From Helicobacter suis HS1 (lineage in GTDB: Bacteria; Campylobacterota; Campylobacteria; Campylobacterales; Helicobacteraceae), in NCBI RefSeq assembly GCF_026000295.1, contig NZ_AP026769.1:1240001-1304000 (forward strand): DNA of 64,000 nucleotides, in the 5' to 3' direction. Shown here in pieces: positions 18,765 through 28,771 of the stretch. How positions within the stretch are numbered: position 1 is the stretch's first letter; each line of letters starts with the position of its first letter. The notes below the pieces were generated by a model. It did not search any database. It was not told the DNA's origin and worked only from the letters and a program-made list of their open reading frames with translations. Made by a program: the position numbers and the translations under genes.

Positions 18765-18770
18765 TATAAT
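18765..18770 (+). promoter_or_regulatory. -10 box TATAAT placing +1 on or near the fliR ATG
   Basis: TATAAT ends 6 bp before the ATG at 18777, so the expected transcription start coincides with the start codon. See findings. Confidence 0.45.
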
Positions 18771-18776
18771 GCTTAC

Positions 18777-19544
18777 ATGTTAGATTGGTTAGCCTACATG
18801 AGCGATCAAAATGTAGAGGGGTTTTTGCTCCTATTTTTGCGTTTAAGTGGGGTGATCGCGCTCTTTCCTTTCTTTGATAATAATCTTATTCCTGTCTCTA
18901 TAAGAGGGGCTCTTAGTTTTTTTCTAACCCTTGTGTTTTATCCCACTCTACCCCACCCCCCACTCTACACCACAGCAGAAACTTTTTTAATCGCTTGCTG
19001 TGCGGAGTTTTTCTTAGGGCTATGTGCCTCATTTTTTTTACAAGTGGTTTTCCACGCTATTGCTTTTGCCACAGATACGATCAGTTTTTCTATGGGTTTA
19101 ACTATGGCTAGTGCTTATGATCCTATCTCAGGGGCTCAAAAGGCCATTGTGGGACAGGTTGTTTTGCTTTTAGCTATTCTAATCATGCTACAAACCTCCA
19201 TGCACCATTTAATCATTTTATGGGTACAGCACAGTTTAGAAAAAATTCCCTTAGGGGGGTTTGTTTTTACAAGCCACATAGCACAAGCCAGCATGCAGGC
19301 CTTAGGGCATTTATTCATGGTAGGTTTTAGCATGGCCTTTCCTATCCTAGCCATTATTATGTTTGGCGATATTGTCTTTGGCATGATCATGAAAACCCAC
19401 CCACAATTTAATCTCTTAGCTATTGGTTTTCCGCTTAAAATTGCCATTGCTCTATTAGGGCTTATTTTAATCATGGCCTCTATTATGCACCGCTTTAAAG
19501 AGCAATTATTACAGGCATTCCATGTACTGACAACTCTCTTTTAA
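18777..19544 (+). CDS. fliR: Flagellar export apparatus protein FliR
   Basis: Starting at ATG 18777 gives 255 residues, the length I recall for H. pylori FliR. Six membrane helices and the motif AFATDTISFSMGLTMASAYDP identify it. FliR sits with FliP and FliQ in the export gate of the flagellar type III system. It is followed 10 bp later by moeA, the same pair as in H. pylori (HP0173-HP0172). No ribosome site precedes 18777, and an alternative start lies at 18798. Confidence 0.92.
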   Translation: MLDWLAYMSDQNVEGFLLLFLRLSGVIALFPFFDNNLIPVSIRGALSFFLTLVFYPTLPHPPLYTTAETFLIACCAEFFLGLCASFFLQVVFHAIAFATDTISFSMGLTMASAYDPISGAQKAIVGQVVLLLAILIMLQTSMHHLIILWVQHSLEKIPLGGFVFTSHIAQASMQALGHLFMVGFSMAFPILAIIMFGDIVFGMIMKTHPQFNLLAIGFPLKIAIALLGLILIMASIMHRFKEQLLQAFHVLTTLF

Positions 19545-19554
19545 AGGAATATCT

Positions 19555-20736
19555 ATGGATTTAATTAGTTTTCAAGAAGCCCTAGATTTGGGGTTAACAC
19601 TCCCTTTAATGCCTTTGGAAAGTAAACCCATTGCTTTAAATAAGGCACAGGGACGTATTTTAGCAGAGGATATCTATGCACAAGACCCTCTGCCTAAAGT
19701 GAGCAATTCGGCTATGGATGGCTTTGGGTTGTACTTAGAGGATTTAGGAAAATCCTTACCTATTGCCCATACCATTTATGCGGGCATGGACACCACATCT
19801 TTAGAATTACCCCCCCACACCTGTGTTAAAATCATGACAGGAGCCCCTATCCCTAAAGGCGTAGAACTAGTTGTACCTTTTGAAAAAATGCAAAGTTTTA
19901 CAGATACCCATGCCCACGCCCCACAAGGTTTTAAGAAAGGGGATAATATCCGCTTTGAGGGTGAAAATATCAAAAGTGGGGATTTGATTTTAACAAAGGG
20001 CACGCGTTTATCAATCGGGCATATTGCTTTATTAGCCTCGCAAGGAATTGTATCTGTACGCGTTTTTAGGCGTTTAAGAGTGGGGGTTTTTAGTAGTGGT
20101 GATGAAGTAATAGCCTTAGGAGGGCATGCGCATAAACACCAAGTCTATGATACTAACGGGGTTATTTTAACTAATCTTTTAGAAAAACATGGCTTTGAGC
20201 CAATGCACTTAGGTTATTTACAAGATGATCTTGAGGCGCAAAAAAAAGCCCTAATCAGAGCTTTAGATCATGATGTGATTATTAGTAGTGCGGGTGTGAG
20301 TGCAGGTGATAAGGATTATTTTAAAGAAACGCTTTTATCAATGGGTGCACAAATCCACTACCATGGGGTTAAGCTTAAACCGGGTAAACCCATTATGTTA
20401 GCTAGTCTCTCTGAAAAAATTATCTTTGGCATGCCGGGTAACCCTTTGAGTTGTACGCTGACATTTTTAACTTTAGTGTTGCCTGTTTTAGAAAGATTGG
20501 CACTTAGTTTAGCTAAACCAACCACTTTTAAAGCCACTTTGGCAAATCCGCTTATTTTAAAAGGTAAACGCACACATCTAATTTTAGGGCAATTACAAGG
20601 TGGAGTCTTCACTCCCTATCAAAATAACACTTACGGCGCAGGGGCTATTAATGCGCTTAGTGCTTCTAATGCCATTGCTTGTATCCACCAAGTAGAAGAA
20701 CCAGTACAGAGTGCAGAGGTGCTATTGCTCTTGTAA
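19555..20736 (+). CDS. moeA: Molybdopterin molybdenumtransferase MoeA
   Basis: A 393-residue enzyme that inserts molybdate into adenylylated molybdopterin. Motifs: SNSAMDGFG near residue 51, MTGAPIPKG near 95, the SSGDEVIALG and TNGVILTNLL region, GVSAGDKDY, and PGKPIMLA / MPGNPLSC. All domains of the family are present. An AAGGAA site precedes the ATG. It is probably co-transcribed with fliR. Confidence 0.95.
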   Translation: MDLISFQEALDLGLTLPLMPLESKPIALNKAQGRILAEDIYAQDPLPKVSNSAMDGFGLYLEDLGKSLPIAHTIYAGMDTTSLELPPHTCVKIMTGAPIPKGVELVVPFEKMQSFTDTHAHAPQGFKKGDNIRFEGENIKSGDLILTKGTRLSIGHIALLASQGIVSVRVFRRLRVGVFSSGDEVIALGGHAHKHQVYDTNGVILTNLLEKHGFEPMHLGYLQDDLEAQKKALIRALDHDVIISSAGVSAGDKDYFKETLLSMGAQIHYHGVKLKPGKPIMLASLSEKIIFGMPGNPLSCTLTFLTLVLPVLERLALSLAKPTTFKATLANPLILKGKRTHLILGQLQGGVFTPYQNNTYGAGAINALSASNAIACIHQVEEPVQSAEVLLLL

Positions 20737-20740
20737 ACTT

Positions 20741-20906
20741 ACTCCCGCGCCATAAAGCCGCAACTTAGCTAAGCAAATTAAGACGCAGCTATAAGGTTTT
20801 GTGCTAAATCGCCAGAGTAAGGGCTCACTCTTGGAGTAGAGGCTATAGACCACCCTAGCTAGCCTATGATGATTCTCTCAATCCTCTAGCTTAACGCGCG
20901 GGGAGT
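20741..20906. repeat. Structured intergenic repeat, copy A
   Basis: A 166-bp block closed by ACTCCCGCGC and its near-complement GCGCGGGGAGT (one bulged G). Inside it shares with copies B (29140) and C (42004) the core GGTTTTGTGC, then GAGTAAGGG, and shares with B the stretch CTTGGAGTAGAG that follows a CTC arm. No protein frame is shared. It lies between the convergent ends of moeA and the first porin. Strand and function are unknown; a folded RNA is the simplest reading. Confidence 0.5.
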
Positions 20907-20915
20907 CTATCAACC

Positions 20916-22283
20916 TTAAAGAATTTGGAAACCATAGGTAATGGTAAACATAAGGTGGCTACGATCAGAGTCAACATTGCGGGGTAAGGGGACAGTTCCC
21001 CAAGAGTTACAATAACCAATGCAGTAGCCCTTTTTGGTGATGTTGTTGTAATACTCTAATTTCAGATCAAACTTTAAGTTATAGCGGCTTAAAAAATACC
21101 CTAAAAAGAGCGCGACACTTTGTTCATTTGCCCGGGGGGAGGTGGTTAAACGGCCTAAAACTTTCCAAGTAATGCCATGGAAGCGCGATCCAAAATATAA
21201 AAATCCATTAAGGGCATCTTTACCAACGATGTTGTTAATTTCAGCATCATAGATACTATTCGTCCAGATGTTATAACCAAGAGGGTCCCCATAAATCCCA
21301 ATATCCCCGTTGGCATTGCCAATATTTTTATAAATACTCCCCCCAAAAATCCATTTGTTATAGTAGAAGCGGGAGCGGAAAAAAAGAGTTTGACCCGCCT
21401 TACCCATTGTTTCTTGTTGGAATAAGATCATATCATAGCCGCGCCCTGATGGAGGGAAAAAGGGGAAAAGCCCCACAAAAGTACCCACCCATCTAAAACC
21501 CTTATTTCTAAAATTAGGGTTGGTATCATAAGTGATATTAATCCCGGGGGCATTCATGCGCCCAAAAATGGAGTAAAAGTAGGGGTTGATCTTCCAACCC
21601 TTGTGTTGGTATTTAAAATCAGCAATCATTAAAGGTTTGCCACTAGTATAATAACGCCCAAAAGGCCAAAACCAGTCGCTTGAAGCAGAAGCACGCGCAT
21701 CTGAATACAGCACGCGTAGTTTCATATCTTTATACTTAGCATACCCTTCTACCCCTTGGCTAAAAGAAGTAAACCAGTCATAATCAGAGAGTTCATAACG
21801 CCCGCCTTTAATACCAAAAATGCCTTTATAATCATAACTAATGTAGGCGTTATTCACCATCGCATAGCGCGGTTTTTGCACATGCAAACCACTATGCCCG
21901 GCATACCAGCCAATATATTCCCAAAATATCCCGCCATCATGTTGGTAGAAATCTCCGGGGCCCCCGGGCTGACCCGGAGGAATGTTATTACCTTGATAGG
22001 CCGTAGAGTCATAAGGCAAAGCCGAAAGCATACCCCCCAATTCAGCATGTAAGCCCTTATAAATATCCATGCTGATATTCATTTCAGCCAAAAGAGAGGT
22101 ATAACTCCCTGTAGGATAAATAAATTTAGACGGATCGTATTTTCTATTATTAAAGCCATACTTGGTATAGCTACTCAGTTTCCCGCTAATGCTCATGTCA
22201 AAGGCCAAAGCACGATCAATTACAAGGACAAGGAGCACAAAAACAAGCCACTTCGTAATATTCTCTCTAACTTGCATTTGCAT
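20916..22283 (-). CDS. Hof-family outer membrane porin 1
   Basis: About 455 residues from ATG 22283 (AGGT site upstream). The signal peptide is followed by SSYTKYGFNNRKYDPSKF and YPTG, the N-terminal signature of Helicobacter Hof porins, then an OprD-like series of amphipathic strands. It ends RSHLMFTITYGFQIL with the terminal aromatic pattern. Near the middle it shares NAYISYDYKGIFGIKGGRYE with its paralogues. It is the last of five tandem family members and lies 89 bp after the next one upstream, so both likely share a transcript. Substrate unknown. Confidence 0.85.
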   Translation of the reverse strand: MQMQVRENITKWLVFVLLVLVIDRALAFDMSISGKLSSYTKYGFNNRKYDPSKFIYPTGSYTSLLAEMNISMDIYKGLHAELGGMLSALPYDSTAYQGNNIPPGQPGGPGDFYQHDGGIFWEYIGWYAGHSGLHVQKPRYAMVNNAYISYDYKGIFGIKGGRYELSDYDWFTSFSQGVEGYAKYKDMKLRVLYSDARASASSDWFWPFGRYYTSGKPLMIADFKYQHKGWKINPYFYSIFGRMNAPGINITYDTNPNFRNKGFRWVGTFVGLFPFFPPSGRGYDMILFQQETMGKAGQTLFFRSRFYYNKWIFGGSIYKNIGNANGDIGIYGDPLGYNIWTNSIYDAEINNIVGKDALNGFLYFGSRFHGITWKVLGRLTTSPRANEQSVALFLGYFLSRYNLKFDLKLEYYNNITKKGYCIGYCNSWGTVPLPRNVDSDRSHLMFTITYGFQIL

Positions 22284-22372
22284 GGAAACCTGCTTGGATG
22301 GAGTTATAAAAACGGGCGTATTATAGCAACAACACACTTAAGGAGAAGTTCTCCTTAAGCTAGAAAAAAAGA

Positions 22373-24046
22373 CTAGAAACTATAGCTGATGTGAGTCATC
22401 AAGTGGCTTCGATCTTGTGCCACTGTATGAGCAATACCACCCGTGTTTTGCGGACCTTGTGCAAAGCCAGCCGCAGAGAACAGACCCGTATTCAAACTTA
22501 AAGGTTGTCCCATATAGCTTAAGAAGCCCACACCTGGGTTATAGCCCGCGCGAATCACTTGCAAGAACCATTCAAGCTTGATACCAGCTGAAATATGTTT
22601 GCCAAATTGGTAGTCTAAATACAACGCTAGAGCTTGGCCATCTGCACGAGGAGCTGTAGTGTACCTTTCGGCTAACTCCCAGTCAAACTTACCATACACC
22701 GCACCAACCTTTGCATACGCAGTAAAGGCGTCAGCATCGGTGATGTTGTTGATGGATGCAAACCCTAATGAGTAGATACCACCTGTCCATTGTTCTACGC
22801 CGTCGATAGCCACTGGGTTACCATATGTACCGATGTTTTGGTTCGGGTTACCGATAGTATCATAGATACCAAAGCTAACATTGTAGTTGTTAAAGTCTAG
22901 GCGTTCTTTAATCAAGATAATCGCACCGCCCGGACCTTGTAACCCGCGCCATTTGCCACCATCTAAGAAAGGATCCCAAGTGTTATAACGAGCGGGTGCA
23001 TAACGGCCGTATTTGGCGTTGTTCCACTGATAAACATACATACCATAGAAGGTAGTTTGTGAACGGAAACCACGCCCGTTAAATTCTGGGTTGGTGTCAT
23101 AATACATTTTAATTTCTGGAGCGGTAAACACTTCTGGAGAAAACCACACATGCGGGTGGATAGAGAAGTGTTTATTCACTTGATAAATCAAGCCAATTTT
23201 ATGTTCGCCCCAAGGTTTTTCGCGATAGATTGGGAACATCCATTGTCCGTCAGCAATGCCACGGCCCCAGGAGCTAAACACTTGGAAGCTTAGCTTATTA
23301 GTTAGCTTAAACAGCCCATAGAAACCTTGCGATAATTGATAAAACCAGTCAATGTCTTTAACCTGAGTGGTGTCATAACGCCCTAAAACCATCCAAACCC
23401 GATCGCTTTTATATTGGAGATTAGCCTTATAAATTTCATAGCGGCGTGATTGACCGGGAGTGTAGGCACTAGCTGGGTAGTAGTTTGGGAAAAGCCCGTT
23501 CCACTCACCCATAAACATATAGCCAATCCCGCGAGGGTCAGCTATACCGCCATGTGCCATCGCGTATTGGTAAGTACCAACTTGATTAGCAGGGCCCCAG
23601 AAAGGAATACAAAAACCCCCGGCGCTATTGTCATGACAATCAGCGGCCGCATTTTTCCAAGCCTGTGGGACTTGAATATCGTTGGCGTATTTATCATAAC
23701 GCGTACTATCATAGGGCATGCCACCAAGAGCACCCCCAACAGTTGCACTCCACCCTTTACCTAAGTGTAGAGTGGTTTCTAATTTACCCGTCAACTCCAC
23801 AAAAGTACCAGTCGGGTAAAGCCCTTTGACTGGGTTAATAGGGGAGTTGTTAAACCCCACCTTAGAGAAGTTGATGAAATCCCCATGGACCTCATAACTC
23901 AGAGCGTCCAAACCAGAGAGCCCAAAAGAAGAAGAGACGAGCAAAGCGGGCGTGAGCGTGTTGCGTAGCTTACGGGCACCCCTAGCCCACTTACCCCAAC
24001 AGCTAGTTCCACCTTCTGGCTTTGTCTGTTTATTTTTTTGATTCAT
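22373..24046 (-). CDS. Hof-family outer membrane porin 2
   Basis: About 557 residues from ATG 24046, the longest of the five. A basic N-terminal stretch precedes the signal peptide core (around residues 34-49), then the family signature FSKVGFNNSPINPVKGLYPTG. It has several longer loops rich in Asn, Gly and Trp, and ends DRSHLMTHISYSF. A candidate NikR operator lies 182 bp upstream of the start. It heads the second transcript of the porin block, with porin 1 behind it. Confidence 0.85.
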   Translation of the reverse strand: MNQKNKQTKPEGGTSCWGKWARGARKLRNTLTPALLVSSSFGLSGLDALSYEVHGDFINFSKVGFNNSPINPVKGLYPTGTFVELTGKLETTLHLGKGWSATVGGALGGMPYDSTRYDKYANDIQVPQAWKNAAADCHDNSAGGFCIPFWGPANQVGTYQYAMAHGGIADPRGIGYMFMGEWNGLFPNYYPASAYTPGQSRRYEIYKANLQYKSDRVWMVLGRYDTTQVKDIDWFYQLSQGFYGLFKLTNKLSFQVFSSWGRGIADGQWMFPIYREKPWGEHKIGLIYQVNKHFSIHPHVWFSPEVFTAPEIKMYYDTNPEFNGRGFRSQTTFYGMYVYQWNNAKYGRYAPARYNTWDPFLDGGKWRGLQGPGGAIILIKERLDFNNYNVSFGIYDTIGNPNQNIGTYGNPVAIDGVEQWTGGIYSLGFASINNITDADAFTAYAKVGAVYGKFDWELAERYTTAPRADGQALALYLDYQFGKHISAGIKLEWFLQVIRAGYNPGVGFLSYMGQPLSLNTGLFSAAGFAQGPQNTGGIAHTVAQDRSHLMTHISYSF

Positions 24047-24227
24047 AGGTGCTGCCTTTTCATAATAACGGTATAACCTCGAGATGAAATCTACACAGAA
24101 CATGCTCGCAAAAACTCCAATCGAGCTATGCCCGAGACCATGATTGTGTTCGCGTATTTTAATATAGTTTAGATATTTTTTTTCTTAAATGAAAACCAAT
24201 TTTTTCTAATTTAACAGACATTAATAA

Positions 24228-24252
24228 TATTATCTTAAGCGCTTTAATAATA
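24228..24252 (-). promoter_or_regulatory. Candidate NikR operator upstream of porin 2
   Basis: TATTATC, 11 bases, AATAATA. This is one mismatch from the H. pylori NikR consensus TATTATT-N11-AATAATA. It lies between the 3' end of porin 3 and the likely promoter of porin 2 (TATATT on the minus strand at 24161-24166). The sequence is AT-rich, so chance matches are more likely than usual; the exact 11-base spacing and a second site at 28968 argue for function. Confidence 0.5.
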
Positions 24253-25352
24253 TTTCTCTTAAAATTTCAAAGTGATATTGGTCATGATGTGGCTACGATC
24301 CTGATAATTAGCCTTAAAATCGGGGTTGTTGTACTGCGGCAAGCCAAAATAGCCCACTTGATAACCTTGATGGATATACACGCCGTAGTATTCTAATTTG
24401 AAGTGTACAAAAACTGAAGTTGTAAAAGCGTAGTCTAAACTAAGCGCGGCGGAGTATTCATTCGCGCGGCCTAAATGGCCTTGTGCATTATGATTAGCAT
24501 TACTCACCCGACCAAAAATATGCCATGCAAATTTCTTATAAAAGCTACCCACAGAGCCATAAATGGTTGTGGTGTTAGCATTTGTTAGCGCATCAGCTAG
24601 GCCGTCATAGGCGGTATTATCCCAAAAGTCATACCCGACAATACTTGAGCTTACATAGTTGTTTACATAAGAGGTGTTATTCCCCATTGGCATGGTGTGG
24701 CTTCCTAAATAAGCATCTGGGTTGCCAAAGGTGTTATAAAGCCCTAAAATAACAGACCAGTGATTCCACCAAAAAACTTGGCGGATATTTAAAGCAACCC
24801 CGTATTTACCAATTATTTGACCTAAAGCCCCCGTCCCATTACTCACCGCATCCCAGATACTCCAAGTATGGGTTTTAGAATTGTACCAACCTGAGTCATA
24901 AACCGGCACGGTTAGCATTAAAAGCGTTTGGGAGCGAAAACCAACATTTTGGAAATTTTTATTCGTATCATAAATTAATTTAAAGCCCGGGGCGTTGTAG
25001 GTTTTAGGGGAGAAATAAAAGAAAGCCTGTGCGGTTAAGTTTTTATAATCATAAGTGGCGGTGATGCCATGCCAGCCATAGTTAGCCCTCGTGCCATTGG
25101 GTTGGTTGTAGGTTGTGGTGGCGTAGAATTGATAAATCCAAGAGTTAAAAGCAAGACCGCGTCCATAAGAGCTCCACCACCATAGCTTAAGATTTTTGAT
25201 AGGTCTGTAGTAAAACTCAAAGCCTTGGTTAGACCCGCTCATAAAATCAATATTGGCTTCATAACGCCCAATTTTAAACCCAAAGATATGTTTGTAATCA
25301 TATTGCAAAAAGGCGGTATCTAGTACATAAGGTCTTGCATGATAAGCCCCAG

Positions 25353-25398
25353 TCTATCCTGATCGGTACCGGGTTGATCGGGTAAGAAGGGTCCATTC
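25353..25398. repeat. 46-bp patch copied from porin 5 (donor 27201-27246)
   Basis: Identical run at offset 1848 bp, direct orientation. It places the 3' coding end of porin 5 inside the middle of porin 3, where it is not homologous, and brings a stop codon. Confidence 0.9.
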
Positions 25399-25659
25399 GA
25401 TAAAATTATGCACCACTGAGCCAAAAACCTGCCCGTTTTGATCTTTTAAATATTTTGTACCATCATAAGGAATCCCCGCCATTGCCCCGCCTAAACTAAA
25501 ACTAAGAGTATGCCCATTTTCCTCTATAGCTTTAGGCAAAAGCCCTACTTTGATTTGAGCAAACCCAACAACATCTGTAAAAGTCTCAGTAGGATAAATG
25601 CCGTATTTGGTGTTGATAGCCGAATGGTTAAACCCGATTTTAGAAAAATTTTCTCCACG

Positions 25660-25725
25660 AGTCAAAGCCTAAGCGGTTACCATAGTAGCCAATCATCCAG
25701 TTAGCATTGCCAAAGTTTTGGTAAA
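25660..25725. repeat. 66-bp patch copied from porin 5 (donor 27509-27574)
   Basis: Near-identical run (one mismatch) at offset 1849 bp, direct orientation. It replaces the signal-peptide region of porin 3 with an internal part of porin 5 and adds two in-frame stops. Confidence 0.9.
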
Positions 25726-25791
25726 AAGAAAAGAAAACCGCAAATTTCTATGGAAGTCTAAAGCCATTGAAACTCCTTAAAACAAAATGGT

Positions 25792-27150
25792 TTAAAACTG
25801 AGCCTTGATTGCTGTCATTAAAAACCTCCTATCTTGATGTGTAGCGCCCACGCTTGGGTCTAATGTGTACCAATTAGCAATATTATAGCCCTTGTGGGTG
25901 TCTACTTCGTTAACAAAAGAGTAAAACAAGGTAGAGATGTAATGACTCCATTTAATCCCTAAATTCCACGCTAGGCTTTGCTCGTTGGCTCTGGGTGAAA
26001 AGGTTAATCTACCCACCAAACCCCAAAAAATCTTTTTATGAACTCCCCCTGCAAATAAATAGCCGGTAATAGAATTAGGCGAGAGCATGTTATTCATCAA
26101 TCCTCCATAAACGCTATCATCGCGTATATCAATGACAATTGGGCTTCCGTATAAAAAAATCTTAGCGGCTGGATTGCCAAAGTTCTGGAAATACCCCCCG
26201 CCAAAATTATATTGATCGTAATCAAAACGTTGGTGGATATAAATACTACTAGCCCACTTGCCATACATGGAACCACGATACCAGTTATCATAAACGCGGG
26301 GGTCATAAATGGGGAAAACCACAGTCATTGTTGTGAGTGATTTTAAACCAATCCCTTCAAAAAGCGGGTTACTATTAAAATATAGCTTAAAACCGGGGGT
26401 GGTGTAGGTGTTAGGGGAGAAATAGACAAAAGAGACGGCTGAAAAATAGCGGGTATCATAATTTAACCCCACTGCATGGATTCCCAAATTAACCACCTGC
26501 CCTTTTTTATTCGTCGTAGTAACGGGGGAGTACCAGGGCCTGATAAATTCCCCCACCGCTAAAGCCCGCCCAAAGGAGCTAATCCAGTGCAACTTAAAAC
26601 AAGAAAGGAATTTATAAGAGACTTCAAACCCTTGCGTGTAGCCACTCATGAAAGCTGCTTTGGAGGCATATCTCCCGGCAATAATGCTTAAAACATCTTT
26701 ATAGTCGTAGCGCAAAAAGGCGTTATAAAGCACATAAGGGCGGGCATGGTGGGTGGTTTCTATATTGGATTTTTTCCAAGGAGCATTATTCAAAAAACCA
26801 ATCCAGCGCCCCATATAAAAATAGGCAAGTTTAGAGCCATAAACCTGACCTGTGCTTTGATCAACAAGTGTGGTGGTGTCATCATAAGCTAAAGCGCCCA
26901 TTGCTCCCCCAAGTCCCCCGCTAACTTTATGATTGCCCTTATCAAAAAAGGTGGTGTCTACTTGGGCTCTTACTGTTAAGGTTACAAAACTCTCAGTGGG
27001 GAAAATGCCTTTTTTAGAATTAATAGGCGAATGGTTAAATCCCACCTTAGACACTGATTCAGCCACGCCGCTAAATTTATAATCAAACGCCCCCACAGAG
27101 CTCACACAGCACACATAAAAAAGCGCGTTCCCATAACTAACCTTACGCAT
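25792..27150 (-). CDS. Hof-family outer membrane porin 4
   Basis: A 452-residue protein with a GAGGGTAG site before ATG 27150. The signal peptide ends near residue 20 and is followed by VSKVGFNHSPINSKKGIFPTE. The barrel is complete and ends RRFLMTAIKAQF. It lies 14 bp after porin 5 and 24 bp before porin 3, so these three form one transcript. No defect seen. Confidence 0.85.
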   Translation of the reverse strand: MRKVSYGNALFYVCCVSSVGAFDYKFSGVAESVSKVGFNHSPINSKKGIFPTESFVTLTVRAQVDTTFFDKGNHKVSGGLGGAMGALAYDDTTTLVDQSTGQVYGSKLAYFYMGRWIGFLNNAPWKKSNIETTHHARPYVLYNAFLRYDYKDVLSIIAGRYASKAAFMSGYTQGFEVSYKFLSCFKLHWISSFGRALAVGEFIRPWYSPVTTTNKKGQVVNLGIHAVGLNYDTRYFSAVSFVYFSPNTYTTPGFKLYFNSNPLFEGIGLKSLTTMTVVFPIYDPRVYDNWYRGSMYGKWASSIYIHQRFDYDQYNFGGGYFQNFGNPAAKIFLYGSPIVIDIRDDSVYGGLMNNMLSPNSITGYLFAGGVHKKIFWGLVGRLTFSPRANEQSLAWNLGIKWSHYISTLFYSFVNEVDTHKGYNIANWYTLDPSVGATHQDRRFLMTAIKAQF

Positions 27151-27164
27151 CTACCCTCTTGATT

Positions 27165-28679
27165 TTAAAGACTTACTCTAATCTCTGTAAAGATATGGCT
27201 TCTATCCTGATCGGTACCGGGTTGATCGGGTAAGAAGGGTCCATTCCAACCAATTTTATAACCTCTGTGCATGAGTTGGTTATAAAACTCTACTTTAATA
27301 TCTGCATAAAAGTGTTTAGAAAACTGATAACCAAGGTTAACCGCAAAACTTTGCTCATTAGCTCTAGGCCCATAAGTCAAACGGCCAATAAAACCATAGA
27401 GTAACTTTTTATACACCCCCCCACCAAAGAGAAAAGCCGTAAAGGCGTTAGAGTCCATCATAAAAGAGAGGGAGTTAAGCGTATTGGCATAAACGGTATT
27501 AGTCCAAAAGTCAAAGCCTAAGCGGTTACCATGGTAGCCAATCATCCAGTTAGCATTGCCAAAGTTTTGGTAAATCCCGCCGCCAAAGTTATAGTTGTTG
27601 TAGTCAAAGCGCTGTTTGATCATCAAACTATGGGCGTTTTCTCTGGAGATCATACCAAATTGGTAGGTGTTCCAAAAGCGTTTAGCATAAAAGGGGTTTA
27701 AAACCGTAATATCGGTTTGAGAACGCCAGCCCACACCCTTAAAGTTTGGTTTACTGTCATACAAAAGAGTAAAACAAGGGCTATATTCATTATCAGGTGA
27801 GAAATACACAAAGGGCACGATGCTAAAACCTTTATAATTCCATGTGATGTAGAAAGCATGCACCCCGGGGTTGATTGTTTTACCATTAGCTAAAACATAG
27901 GTTTTAGGTGAGTAAAAGTTATAAAGCCATTCGTTATAGGCAAAACCCCGCCCAAAGGAGCTAAACCACCAAAACTTAAAATGCCCTAAATTTAAGGTCA
28001 TGTCTATCCCTTGCGTATAACCACTCATATAGTCCGCTGGGGATTCATAACGGCCGCCTCTAAATCTAAAAATATTTTTGTAGGAGTAGTCAATATAGGC
28101 ATTATAAATCACATAATCGCGGGTGTGATCTGCATAGCCTTGCACACAATCAGCCGCATTAACCCCACCAATGACTGTAGCATCAGACATCGCCTGTAAT
28201 TGCGCCGCACTTAAGCCAGCATACTCAGATTCATTACCCCCACCAGCGCCATACCAACACTGCCCCCAAGGCTTTTGCCCGACTAACCCTGCCCAGTAAC
28301 CAAAGTAGTTCCAGCCCATAGCCCCATAAGGCTTGCCTGTAGCTTCATTGATAAGATGCTTAGTTCCATCATAAACAAGCCCCCCAGCAAAACCCCCTAA
28401 AGAGCCTGACATGTGGTGTCCATTAGCCGTTGCGCTTTCAGGCAAAAGTTCAGGAAAATCTAATTGGAGATAACCCACCACCGTTACAAAGGTTTCAGTG
28501 GGGTACAAACCTTTATTTGTATTAATCGGTTTGTTATTAAACCCCACTTTAGAAAACATTTCTGTACCTGCCTTAAATTTGGCAAAGGACTCTAAATTGC
28601 GTAAATCAAAAGCCGTCGATTCAGACAACAAACTCAAAAGGGTAACCAAACTCTTGGAAAGCAATATCGCTTTTCTCAT
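27165..28679 (-). CDS. Hof-family outer membrane porin 5
   Basis: About 504 residues from ATG 28679 (GGAG site seven bases upstream). It has a signal peptide, then FSKVGFNNKPINTNKGLYPTE, and a full barrel ending RSHIFTEIRVSL. A loop holds three Cys (residues about 141, 180 and others in GQCWYG and AADCVQG), which may form disulfides. It is the first porin of the block and the donor of both patches in porin 3. A candidate NikR operator and a small ORF lie upstream. Confidence 0.88.
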   Translation of the reverse strand: MRKAILLSKSLVTLLSLLSESTAFDLRNLESFAKFKAGTEMFSKVGFNNKPINTNKGLYPTETFVTVVGYLQLDFPELLPESATANGHHMSGSLGGFAGGLVYDGTKHLINEATGKPYGAMGWNYFGYWAGLVGQKPWGQCWYGAGGGNESEYAGLSAAQLQAMSDATVIGGVNAADCVQGYADHTRDYVIYNAYIDYSYKNIFRFRGGRYESPADYMSGYTQGIDMTLNLGHFKFWWFSSFGRGFAYNEWLYNFYSPKTYVLANGKTINPGVHAFYITWNYKGFSIVPFVYFSPDNEYSPCFTLLYDSKPNFKGVGWRSQTDITVLNPFYAKRFWNTYQFGMISRENAHSLMIKQRFDYNNYNFGGGIYQNFGNANWMIGYHGNRLGFDFWTNTVYANTLNSLSFMMDSNAFTAFLFGGGVYKKLLYGFIGRLTYGPRANEQSFAVNLGYQFSKHFYADIKVEFYNQLMHRGYKIGWNGPFLPDQPGTDQDRSHIFTEIRVSL

Positions 28680-28771
28680 CACAATTCTCCATAATATGTA
28701 ACAACCCTACACAGGGGAGGACTCTACAAGCCCAACTTGAAACTCTCTAACACCTCCAAATGCTTTTGATT

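Larger units (their letters stand above)
24259..25767 (-). pseudogene. Hof-family outer membrane porin 3, broken by two patches
   Basis: The frame starts at ATG 25767 (AAGGAG site) and stays in register to 24259, giving about 502 codons, but it holds in-frame stops in two places. Both lie in blocks that copy porin 5: 25660-25725 (donor 27509-27574), which replaces the signal peptide, and 25353-25398 (donor 27201-27246). Outside the blocks the family signature FSKIGFNHSAINTKYGIYPTE and the ending DRSHIMTNITLKF are intact. Because frame and length are kept, the rest of the gene would be functional if the patches were removed. Confidence 0.85.

Noticed and set aside
20916-28682. Porin block as a genomic island
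   Set aside because: Base composition and family are typical of the genus, and no integrase, tRNA or direct-repeat ends flank it.
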